Shown piece after piece: positions 32,673 through 39,644 of a DNA stretch of 64,000 nt; the first letter of the stretch is position 1, and every line of letters starts with the position of its first letter. The stretch spans positions 1 to 64,000 of the forward strand of contig DASWNW010000093.1 in the NCBI GenBank assembly GCA_036399015.1, given 5' to 3'. The notes below the pieces were generated by a model. The model saw only the letters and a program-made list of their open reading frames with translations. It ran no database searches and was not told the DNA's origin. Made by a program: the position numbers and the translations under genes. This stretch comes from QHVT01 sp036399015 (GTDB lineage: Bacteria; Acidobacteriota; Thermoanaerobaculia; Gp7-AA8).

Positions 32673-33667
32673 GGATCTCGATCGTCGGCGCCGGCTCGTT
32701 CGGCACGGCCATGGCCATCACCGCCGCCCGCGCGGGCAATGAGGTGGTGCTGTGGGCGCACGACCCCGGCGTCGCTGCCACCATTCGCGACACCGGCGCG
32801 AACCCCGACTACCTCGGCGGGCAGTCGCTCGACGCGCGCGTCCACGCCACGAACGACCTCGAAGAGGCGGCGCAGTTCTCCGACACCATCTTCATGGTCG
32901 TGCCCAGCCACCATTACCGCGAGGTGCTGACGAACCTGCGGCCGCACCTCCGCGATCGCGTGAAGATCATCTCCGGCACGAAGGGGATCGAGAACGAGAC
33001 CCTCGACCGGATGTCGGACGTCTCGACTGACGTCCTCGGCGACCAGCTCGCCGCCTTCGCGGTGCTCTCCGGGCCCACGTTCGCCATCGAGACCGCGCGC
33101 GCCGACCCGACGGCCGCGGTGATCGCCTCGAAGAACGCCGAGTTCGCGCAGGAGGCGCAGCGGGTGCTGTCCTGCCCCGCCTTCCGGCTCTATCACTCCA
33201 GCGACGTCGCGGGCGTGGAGCTCGCCGGCTCGCTCAAGAACGTCATCGCCATCGCCGCCGGCGTGCTCGAAGGTCTCGGCCTCGGCGCGAACACGACCGC
33301 CGCGCTGATCACCCGCGGCCTGCACGAGATGACGCGTCTCGGTCTCTCCCTCGGCGGACGGCTGGAGACTTTCGCCGGCCTCGCCGGCATGGGCGACCTC
33401 GTGCTGACCTGCACCGGCGCGCTCTCGCGCAACCGCACCGTCGGCGTGCTGCTCGGCAAGGGGCAGACGCTCGAGGAGATCCTGCGCGACGCGAAGTTCG
33501 TCGCCGAGGGGATCAAGACGTCGAAGTCGGCCGTGCAGATGTCGGAGAAGCACGGCATCGAGATGCCGATCGCCAGCGAGATGTACCGCGTGCTCTACGA
33601 AGGGGAATCGCCGCGCGGCGGGATCCAGCGCCTGATGACGAGGACGCTCAAGGCGGAGCACGCGTAG
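32669..33667 (+). CDS. gpsA: glycerol-3-phosphate dehydrogenase [NAD(P)+]
   Basis: Reduces dihydroxyacetone phosphate to glycerol-3-phosphate. The 332-residue protein starts MRISIVGAGSFGTAMA (dinucleotide fold) and has the catalytic lysine region ELAGSLKNVIAIAAG and GLGANTTAALITRGL. The ATG overlaps the plsY stop. The C-terminus ends in the normal family sequence; the last 73 bases overlap the convergent glycosyltransferase gene. Confidence 0.96.
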   Translation: MRISIVGAGSFGTAMAITAARAGNEVVLWAHDPGVAATIRDTGANPDYLGGQSLDARVHATNDLEEAAQFSDTIFMVVPSHHYREVLTNLRPHLRDRVKIISGTKGIENETLDRMSDVSTDVLGDQLAAFAVLSGPTFAIETARADPTAAVIASKNAEFAQEAQRVLSCPAFRLYHSSDVAGVELAGSLKNVIAIAAGVLEGLGLGANTTAALITRGLHEMTRLGLSLGGRLETFAGLAGMGDLVLTCTGALSRNRTVGVLLGKGQTLEEILRDAKFVAEGIKTSKSAVQMSEKHGIEMPIASEMYRVLYEGESPRGGIQRLMTRTLKAEHA

Positions 33668-34731
33668 ACGACCCACCCGGGCACACCGTCGTACAGCAGA
33701 TACGACAGCGGCATCACCAGCGCGACCGCGAGTGTCCAGCGGACGCGCTCGATCAGCGCGAGCGGCACCAGCGTCAGCCAATACCAGGGATGGACGGCGG
33801 GCGAGCAGAGGAGCAGCGCCGCGACCGCCGTGGCCGCGCGCCGCGCGAGCAGGATCGCCCCGACGGCCGCGACGCCGAGGATCGCGCGGGTGAGGAAGTC
33901 GGCATGCAGGTGGCGGTAGACGAAGTCGGAGAAGAGCTGGAAGCGCAGCGGGTGATGCGTCCAGATCGCCTTCGTCGGGATCAGTTCCACCGCCAGCCGC
34001 ACTGCGTCGTACAGCGGCGAATTGAAGATCCACCGCGTCGCGTATTCACGGAAGCCGGGCATCACGGGTCCGCCGAGGAACGGGAGGAAGGGGAGCAGGA
34101 GCACGGCGGCGAACGTGACGACCGGCATGCGCCGGCGGAACAGCACCGGCACCGCCGCCAGCGGAATGAGCTTCAGGCCGGCCGCGAGTCCGGCGGCTAC
34201 GCTCGACCGCCGCGCGAATGCGAACGCGAGCAGCACCGCGGCGAGCGCGTCGATGTGGCCGTTCCACGTCCCCTCCACGATCACCAGCGGGCAGGCAGCG
34301 AACGCCAGCGCGCCGCCTCGCCGCAGCAGGACGATGCAGAGCAGGTCGGCGGCGACGATGAGCAGCCGCCAGAGCGTCAGGTCGTGCACCGCCGCGAACA
34401 GCAGTTGGGCGTGCGGCGGGTAGATCGAGCGGATCTCCGGGTGATTGACGCGAGGATCGGTCGGTGTGTACGCGTAAGGGTTGCCGCCGCCGGCGAGCAC
34501 GCGTCCGTCCGACAGGTAGCGGTAGACGTCGCCGGAGAGGCGCGGCTCATCGAAGAGAAAGGGGAGCCGCAGTACGACGGCAATGGCGAGCGTGAGGCGG
34601 AGCGGGAGCGCGCGCCGCGCCACGACGAGCCACGCGGTTGCGGCGATCGCGTAAACGGCGACGAAGCCGAAGAAGCCGTGGAGCCTCGTGACCGCAGGCG
34701 TCAGCGCGAGTGCCGCCGCGAGTAGAATCAA
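33595..34731 (-). CDS. integral membrane glycosyltransferase (GT87/mannosyltransferase-like)
   Basis: About 378 residues with 8-10 membrane helices. The early luminal loop contains DEPRLSGDVYRYLSDGR, typical of GT-C polyprenyl-phosphate sugar transferases with an acidic motif after helix 1-2, and later HPWYWLT. The start is uncertain: TTG at 34731 is used here; an ATG at 34815 would overlap the divergent GT2 gene by 75 bases. The long open frame continuing upstream to 35724 is antisense to that gene and not real. With its divergent neighbour it may build a surface glycan. Confidence 0.75.
   Translation of the reverse strand: MILLAAALALTPAVTRLHGFFGFVAVYAIAATAWLVVARRALPLRLTLAIAVVLRLPFLFDEPRLSGDVYRYLSDGRVLAGGGNPYAYTPTDPRVNHPEIRSIYPPHAQLLFAAVHDLTLWRLLIVAADLLCIVLLRRGGALAFAACPLVIVEGTWNGHIDALAAVLLAFAFARRSSVAAGLAAGLKLIPLAAVPVLFRRRMPVVTFAAVLLLPFLPFLGGPVMPGFREYATRWIFNSPLYDAVRLAVELIPTKAIWTHHPLRFQLFSDFVYRHLHADFLTRAILGVAAVGAILLARRAATAVAALLLCSPAVHPWYWLTLVPLALIERVRWTLAVALVMPLSYLLYDGVPGWVVYACSALSVLVIRRWIPPRGDSPS
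34723..34728 (+). promoter_or_regulatory. candidate -10 element of the GT2 gene
   Basis: TAGAAT, 12 bases before the GT2 ATG. It abuts or overlaps the start codon region of the divergent glycosyltransferase. Confidence 0.35.
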
Positions 34732-34740
34732 CGCCGCCCC

Positions 34741-36141
34741 ATGAATGCTGCCGAAGCGGCCATCCTGACGCTGTATTACCTCGTGCTCAGCGTCCTCGCC
34801 GTCTACAGCATCCATCGTTTCTATCTTGTCAGATTGCGCAGGCGCTCGCCGGAGCCGCGGCGCGTGCAGGCGCAGGAGTTCCCGCCGCTGACGATCCAGC
34901 TCCCGCTGTACAACGAGCCGAACGTCGCCGCGCGCCTGCTCGAGGCGGTGACGAAGATCGAGTATCCGGGCGCGCTCACCATCCAGGTGCTCGACGACTC
35001 GACGGACGAGACGACGGCCATCGTGGCCGAGGCGGCGCGGCGGGACTCGCGCATCGCGCATGTGCGGCGCGAGTCGCGCGATGGGTTCAAAGCGGGCGCG
35101 CTCGCACATGGGATGAACCTGAGCGGCAGCGCGCTCTTCGCCGTCTTCGACGCCGACTTCGTCCCGCCGCCGGACGTCCTTCTGCGCATCGTCCCGTACT
35201 TTGCGGATCCGCGCGTGGGGATGGTGCAGGCGCGCTGGACGCATCTCAACCGCGACGAGTCGCTGCTGACGCGGGTGCAGGCGCTCTTCCTCGACGCCCA
35301 CTTCGCGGTCGAGTCGGCGGCGCGCAACTTCGGGGGACGCTTCTTCAATTTCAACGGGACGGCCGGCGTGTGGCGGCGCGAGGCGATCGAGGAGGCGGGC
35401 GGCTGGTCCTCGTCGACGCTCACGGAGGATCTCGACCTGTCGTATCGCGCGCAGCTTGCCGGGTGGGAGTTCGTCTTCGTCAACGACGTCGAGGTGCCGG
35501 CGGAGCTGCCGGCGGCGTTGAGCGGCTTCCAGGACCAGCAGCACCGCTGGGCAAAGGGCTCCATCCAGACGGCGCGCAAGCTCCTCGGCGGCGTGCTGGG
35601 GAGCGGCCTGCCGCGCGCGACGCGTGTCGAGGCGCTCTTCCATCTCACCAACAATGCCGCCTACCTGGCGAGCGTGGTGCTGGCGCTGGCGATCGTGCCG
35701 GCGATGCTCGTGCGCTACGAGCACAAACTGCTTTGGACGTTTCTGGTGGACCTCACCCTCTTCGCCGCCTCGACCGGCTCCGTGCTGCTCTTCTATCGCG
35801 AGGGACAGCGGTGGGCGGGTCGTCCCGCGCCGCCGCTGCGCGAGCTGCTGGCGGTGCTGCCGGTGGGAGTGGGGATGGCGGTGCGGAACGCGAGCGCGGT
35901 GCTCGAGGGGCTGTTCGAGCGGGGCGGCTACTTCAAGAGGACGCCGAAGTCGGGCGGAAAAAGGCTGCGCCGGGAGGGGCGACGCACCCTCGTCGCTGAG
36001 GCGGCGCTGGCGGTTTTCTTCGCCGGGACGATCGCCGCATTCGCGGTAGCAGGCTATTGGACGGCGATTCCGTTCCTCACTCTCTTCGCCTCCGGCTACA
36101 CGCTTTTCGCGCTGCTAAACCTCACGGAGTCAGCAGCTTAG
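34741..36141 (+). CDS. family 2 processive glycosyltransferase (cellulose/mannan synthase-like)
   Basis: A 466-residue membrane protein. One N-terminal helix precedes a GT-A domain with VLDDSTDET, the metal motif FDADF (about 137-141), the catalytic LTEDLDLSYRAQ and the processive-enzyme motif QDQQHRWAKG, then three or four C-terminal helices. This layout is that of CslA/BcsA-like polymerising enzymes using a nucleotide sugar. It lacks a PilZ domain. Divergent placement next to a GT-C enzyme suggests a joint glycan pathway. Confidence 0.9.
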   Translation: MNAAEAAILTLYYLVLSVLAVYSIHRFYLVRLRRRSPEPRRVQAQEFPPLTIQLPLYNEPNVAARLLEAVTKIEYPGALTIQVLDDSTDETTAIVAEAARRDSRIAHVRRESRDGFKAGALAHGMNLSGSALFAVFDADFVPPPDVLLRIVPYFADPRVGMVQARWTHLNRDESLLTRVQALFLDAHFAVESAARNFGGRFFNFNGTAGVWRREAIEEAGGWSSSTLTEDLDLSYRAQLAGWEFVFVNDVEVPAELPAALSGFQDQQHRWAKGSIQTARKLLGGVLGSGLPRATRVEALFHLTNNAAYLASVVLALAIVPAMLVRYEHKLLWTFLVDLTLFAASTGSVLLFYREGQRWAGRPAPPLRELLAVLPVGVGMAVRNASAVLEGLFERGGYFKRTPKSGGKRLRREGRRTLVAEAALAVFFAGTIAAFAVAGYWTAIPFLTLFASGYTLFALLNLTESAA

Positions 36142-36196
36142 ATAGTAATGAACGTGGCCTCTCCGTTGCAGTAGAAGAGAGGTGAATGGAGGGCAC

Positions 36197-36361
36197 ATGC
36201 TGAACATTCTGAAAAGTCTCTTTGTCTTCAAGATGGGGCAGTCGTCGGCTCGCGGCGCCGCCCGAATGGTCGGTCTCGGTCGCCTGGGGATGATTCTCGG
36301 CCTCATCGGCGGGTACCGCGCCTGGAAGCGCCACCGCGTCACGACTTACCGCACCGTCTAA
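36197..36361 (+). CDS. 54-residue membrane-associated small protein
   Basis: A short frame, MLNILKSLFVFK to the stop at 36361, preceded by a strong ribosome site (GGAGG four bases before ATG). It is basic with one glycine-rich hydrophobic segment (residues about 24-40) and an Arg-rich tail. Unknown function; translation is supported by the ribosome site and the clean gap it fills after the GT2 gene. Confidence 0.55.
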   Translation: MLNILKSLFVFKMGQSSARGAARMVGLGRLGMILGLIGGYRAWKRHRVTTYRTV

Positions 36362-36403
36362 ACCGCACGTCCATGACCCTCTCCCCGCGACGCGGGGAGA
36401 GGG

Positions 36404-36409
36404 TACGAT
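36404..36409 (+). promoter_or_regulatory. candidate -10 element of the MshEN-domain gene
   Basis: TACGAT, nine bases before the ATG at 36419. It overlaps an upstream in-frame ATG (36410), which argues for the inner start. Confidence 0.4.
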
Positions 36410-36418
36410 GTGCCGCGC

Positions 36419-37054
36419 ATGCACCGGCAGAATCTCGGCGATATGCTGCTCGCGGCGAACCTCATCGACGAGGTTCAGATGCAGATCGCCCTGGCAGAGC
36501 AGAAGCAGAGCGGCAAACGCTTCGGCTCCACGCTCGTCGAGCTCAAGTTCATCGACGAGAATGTTCTGGCCGCCTTCCTCTCCAAGCAGATCGACGTCCC
36601 CTGCATCAGCCTCCTGCACGTCGACATCCCGAAGAAAGTGCTTCGCAAGCTGAGCCGCACCACGGTGGTGGAGTGCAAGGCCGTGCCGGTCCGCATCGAG
36701 GGAGACCGCCTCGAGGTGGCGATGACCGACCCCACGGACATCGAGACGATCGACCGGCTGGAGAAAGACTCCGGGATGACCGTGACGCCGCTCATCGCGC
36801 CGGAGAGCTCGATCTCCACGATGATCGAGCGCTGCTATCCGCCGCTGCTCGACCCCGACATCACCATCACCGGGCGGCACAAGCCGCAGCGGAACATGCC
36901 GAACGACCCCGTCTTCTGGGACATCGTCGCCGAGCTGGAGAGCGGCGACTTCGACGCGCGGCTGGCGAGGCTCGAGCAGAAGCTCGACCAGGTGTGGGTG
37001 CTGCTGGAGAAGATCCTGCGTAACCAGGAGCGGGAAGGAGCGAACCGTTCGTAG
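36419..37054 (+). CDS. stand-alone MshEN / T2SSE N-terminal domain protein
   Basis: A 211-residue protein equal to the N-terminal domain of type II secretion/type IV pilus ATPases without the ATPase. Two halves of the MshEN motif are visible, NLGDMLLAANLIDEVQMQIA and RFGSTLVELKFIDENVLAAF, each followed by a Lys/Gln, the arrangement that binds cyclic di-GMP in MshE. A helical C-terminus (DARLARLEQKLDQVW) may mediate oligomerisation. It may be a c-di-GMP receptor or adaptor; binding residues were not checked one by one. Confidence 0.8.
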   Translation: MHRQNLGDMLLAANLIDEVQMQIALAEQKQSGKRFGSTLVELKFIDENVLAAFLSKQIDVPCISLLHVDIPKKVLRKLSRTTVVECKAVPVRIEGDRLEVAMTDPTDIETIDRLEKDSGMTVTPLIAPESSISTMIERCYPPLLDPDITITGRHKPQRNMPNDPVFWDIVAELESGDFDARLARLEQKLDQVWVLLEKILRNQEREGANRS

Positions 37055-37079
37055 CCGGCGCGCGGCTCCCGCGTCGCGG

Positions 37080-37589
37080 TTACCGGTGCGGCGGTTTCGC
37101 CGGCTCGGTGGCCTGCTCGGCGGTGTCCTCGCGGCTTGCCGGGTCGCCTTCCAGGCTCTCGTAAATCCCATCCTCGGCGAGCGTGGCCGCGGCGGCACGC
37201 ATCCGGGTGCGCTCCGCCTCCGCCTTCCGCTGCTCCTCGGCGCGCGCGGCGTCCTTCGCCTTCGCTTCGGCGGCCGCCTTCGCCTGAGCCTGCGCGAGCT
37301 TCTGCTCGGGGCCAGGCGTCGGCTCGGGAACCTTCAGCAGCGGACGGTCGGTATGGGCGGTGGAGACGTGCCCCTTGCTCGTCTTGATCGTATCGTTGGT
37401 GATGACGTTCGTCTTCCCGGCGCGGCGCTTCTTGGAGCGTTTCGCGGCCTGAACGAGCGGAGACTCTACGGCCGTGGTGGTCGCCGCCGGGGCGACGGCA
37501 GCCGGTTTCACTTCGGCCTTCTTCGGCTCCTCCGCGCAGAGCGGGAGGGCGAGGGCGGCGGCCAGCGACAGCGTCAATGCTCGTTTCAT
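37080..37589 (-). CDS. secreted Ala/Lys/Glu-rich protein
   Basis: A 169-residue exported protein with signal peptide MKRALTLSLAAALALPLCA. The mature part is low complexity: Ala/Lys/Glu-rich, with a heptad-like AQAKAAAEAKAKDAARAEE coiled-coil stretch and a Pro-rich tail. It has a GGAG ribosome site and a TAGAGT box 16 bases before the ATG. Function unknown; the C-terminus overlaps nothing. It diverges from DedA. Confidence 0.65.
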   Translation of the reverse strand: MKRALTLSLAAALALPLCAEEPKKAEVKPAAVAPAATTTAVESPLVQAAKRSKKRRAGKTNVITNDTIKTSKGHVSTAHTDRPLLKVPEPTPGPEQKLAQAQAKAAAEAKAKDAARAEEQRKAEAERTRMRAAAATLAEDGIYESLEGDPASREDTAEQATEPAKPPHR

Positions 37590-37672
37590 CGGTCGTCTCC
37601 GTACGACTCTAATGCAGGCCGGGAGCTCGTCCATTTCCGGTACGCCCCGAATCTTGCAGGCGGACGGGACTG

Positions 37673-38236
37673 ATGTCACCGGAAGCCCTCCTCGAGCGGT
37701 TCGGCTATTTCGCCGTCTTCATCGGCACCTTTCTCGAGGGGGAGGCGATCGTCGTCGCCGCCGGATTCTTCGCGTCGCGCGGCTACCTCGACATCCTCTG
37801 GGTCGGCTTCGTGGCCTTCCTCGGCGCGTACATCGGCCACCTGTTCTGGTTCTGGCTGGGCCGCGTGCACGGGGTGAAACTGCTGGACCGGTTCCCGGGG
37901 ATGAAACGCAGCTTCGGTCCCGGCGTGCGCGTGTTCGAGCGCTACGGCGCCTCCGCGATCATCATCACGCAGTGGATCTACGGCCTGCGCATCACCTGCG
38001 CGGTGATCATCGGGATGTCGCAGATCTCACTGCTCAAGTTCGTGGTGTACGAGGCGGTGAGCTGCGCGTTATGGGCCGCGGTGATCACGGCGCTGGGGTA
38101 CTACTTCGGCCGGGCGATCGAGTCGGTGCTCGGACGGGTGGACCACCTCGAGAAGTACGGCCTGGCGATCATCATCCTGATCGCGGTCGGCTTCTGGCTA
38201 TACCACCGCTGGAAAGCGAAGAAAGCAGACGAATGA
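37673..38236 (+). CDS. DedA family membrane protein
   Basis: A 187-residue polytopic protein. Family features include FIGTFLEGEAIVVAAGF with the acidic residue in the first re-entrant helix, and the later IITQWIYGLRITCAVIIGMS containing the conserved Arg and Gly. DedA members move polyprenyl phosphate or phospholipids across the inner membrane with proton coupling. Transcription likely ends at the hairpin seven bases downstream. Confidence 0.93.
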   Translation: MSPEALLERFGYFAVFIGTFLEGEAIVVAAGFFASRGYLDILWVGFVAFLGAYIGHLFWFWLGRVHGVKLLDRFPGMKRSFGPGVRVFERYGASAIIITQWIYGLRITCAVIIGMSQISLLKFVVYEAVSCALWAAVITALGYYFGRAIESVLGRVDHLEKYGLAIIILIAVGFWLYHRWKAKKADE

Positions 38237-38241
38237 GTGGA

Positions 38242-38264
38242 GGGGCGGGCTCGATGCCCGCCCC
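38242..38264. terminator. hairpin between convergent DedA and lipoprotein genes
   Basis: GGGGCGGGC-TCGAT-GCCCGCCCC, a perfect 9-bp stem with a 5-base loop. It lacks a T-tract but is well placed for both strands. Confidence 0.6.
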
Positions 38265-38274
38265 GACCCGTTGC

Positions 38275-38562
38275 TTACGACTCGACGTTGATGCGGACGG
38301 CGGTGTTGTCGCCCTTCGACCACACCATGACGCGCTGACCGTTGGTGAGGAAACGGTGGCTGGCGCGCGTGCCGTTCACGTTGTAGACGTACGTGCTCGA
38401 CGTCAGCGTGTACGTCGTCGCCTGGCCATCGGCGCCGGCGATCGTGACGGTGTTGTCGCCGACGGCGGTGACGACGCCGGTGGTGCCGGGCGCGGTGACG
38501 GTGCTGCAGGCAGCGGCGACGAGAAGAACGAGAAGAGAGAGAGCGAAAAGATTGCGCTTCAT
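38275..38562 (-). CDS. small lipoprotein (DUF5666/OB-like)
   Basis: A 95-residue lipoprotein. The signal peptide MKRNLFALSLLVLLVAAACS ends in a lipobox, and AGGAGG lies 11 bases before the ATG. The mature part is a small beta-barrel-like sequence, GVVTAVGDNTVTIAGADG then VYNVNGTRASHRFL, resembling DUF5666-type repeats. Longer frames in this region are extensions across the leader and are not real. Confidence 0.82.
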   Translation of the reverse strand: MKRNLFALSLLVLLVAAACSTVTAPGTTGVVTAVGDNTVTIAGADGQATTYTLTSSTYVYNVNGTRASHRFLTNGQRVMVWSKGDNTAVRINVES

Positions 38563-38665
38563 GTTTGGTGTTGCCTCCTGCGCGTATAAACGACGCCCGC
38601 GCGCAGAGGTTTGACTGGAGTTGTGAACAGCGTGACAACGAATTGTGACGGCCGGCGGCGCGGTG

Positions 38666-39013
38666 TCAGCGATGGATGTACAGCGCGTTGCCTTCTTCGT
38701 CAGCAAATGCGACGGCGTCGGCGGGATAGCCGGACTGCCGGACGAACTTCTGCAAATCGACGCGCGTCGGCTTCGCGCCGAGCACGTGCGTTCCCGACCC
38801 GATCCTGGTGACGACGAATCCCTCCAGGGCCAGTTGCTCGTACGCGTTGACCACTGTGTTGCGGGATACGCGCAGCTCGCGCGCGAGTGCACGCGTCGAC
38901 GGCAGTTTCGTTCCCGGCGCAAGGCGTCCGCTCGCGATCGACTCGCGCAGCGACTCACACAGCCGCTCGTACAGCGGAGTGGCCCCATCGGCGGCCGAAG
39001 TGGCTCTTTTCAT
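38666..39013 (-). CDS. GntR-family winged-helix regulator, DNA-binding domain only
   Basis: A 115-residue protein with a full GntR/YhcF-type wHTH: LYERLCESLRESIASGRL, LPSTRALARELRVSRNTVV and VVTRIGSGTHVLG. After the HTH only about 35 residues remain, too few for an effector or MocR aminotransferase domain. It is either a short YtrA-like regulator or a truncated MocR. It diverges from the VOC gene with 42 bases between starts, so it probably controls that gene and itself. Confidence 0.85.
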   Translation of the reverse strand: MKRATSAADGATPLYERLCESLRESIASGRLAPGTKLPSTRALARELRVSRNTVVNAYEQLALEGFVVTRIGSGTHVLGAKPTRVDLQKFVRQSGYPADAVAFADEEGNALYIHR

Positions 39014-39055
39014 GAGACCGTCCCTGCAGGATCATCGCGCCGGAAAGGAAACAGC

Positions 39056-39451
39056 ATGTACGCCAGCGGAAACATCACCGTCTACGTCTCCAACATGGAG
39101 GCTTCCGTCCGATTCTACACAGAGACTCTCGGCCTCAAGCTCGCCTACCGTTTCGCCGACCAGTGGGCGTCGATCGAAGTCGGCAAAGGCCTCACCATCG
39201 GTCTTCATCCCGCGAACGAGCATGCGCCCGCGGGACGGAAGGGCTCCATGGCGATCGGCCTCGAGCTGAGCGGCTCCATTCGCGACGCGGTGGCGAAGCT
39301 GGAGGCGAGGGGCGTGAAGTTCGGCCGGGTGGACGAAGGGAAGGCGGGTGCGTTCGCCTCATTCGAGGACCCGGACGGCAACCCGCTGTACCTCGCGCAG
39401 TTGAACTGGAGCCATGTGAACCAGGGCGAGGGGGAGTACCAGCACGTCTGA
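39056..39451 (+). CDS. VOC superfamily (glyoxalase/bleomycin-resistance-like) protein
   Basis: A 131-residue single VOC domain pair: ITVYVSNMEASVRFYTETLG at the start, FEDPDGNPLYLAQ near the end, with His/Glu positions for a metal. It may be a dioxygenase, glyoxalase-like enzyme or antibiotic-binding protein. The start has AAGGAAAC seven bases upstream. The divergent GntR regulator suggests induced expression. Confidence 0.87.
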   Translation: MYASGNITVYVSNMEASVRFYTETLGLKLAYRFADQWASIEVGKGLTIGLHPANEHAPAGRKGSMAIGLELSGSIRDAVAKLEARGVKFGRVDEGKAGAFASFEDPDGNPLYLAQLNWSHVNQGEGEYQHV

Positions 39452-39637
39452 AGTCGCAGAGTCGCAGAGTCGCAGAGTCTCAGAGTCTCAAAGTCGCAAA
39501 GTCGCAAAGTCGCAGAGTCTCAGAGTCTCAGAGTCTCAGAGTCTCAAAGTCTCAAAGTCTCAAAGTCGCAAAGTCGCACAGGAAGCGTGCGGACGGCGGA
39601 GCCTCTCTGAGACTCTGAGACTTTGAGACTCTGAGAC
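39452..39637. repeat. inverted octamer-repeat element 5 (AGTCGCAG-type x16 / TCTGAGAC-type x4)
   Basis: Left arm 39452-39579 is sixteen uninterrupted octamers alternating among AGTCGCAG, AGTCTCAG, AGTCTCAA and AGTCGCAA. Right arm 39606-39637 is four octamers, TCTGAGAC or TTTGAGAC. The spacer is 26 bases. The left arm has expanded to four times the usual copy number. It lies between convergent VOC and ppdK genes. Confidence 0.92.
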
Positions 39638-39644
39638 TTCGACG

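Noticed and set aside
34732..35724. Long N-terminal extension of the minus-strand glycosyltransferase frame
   Set aside because: It is antisense to the GT2 gene and shows no domain; the membrane protein begins near 34731.
39452..39637. Octamer array considered as a CRISPR
   Set aside because: Units are contiguous with no unique spacers and no cas genes; the mirrored arms are a different architecture.
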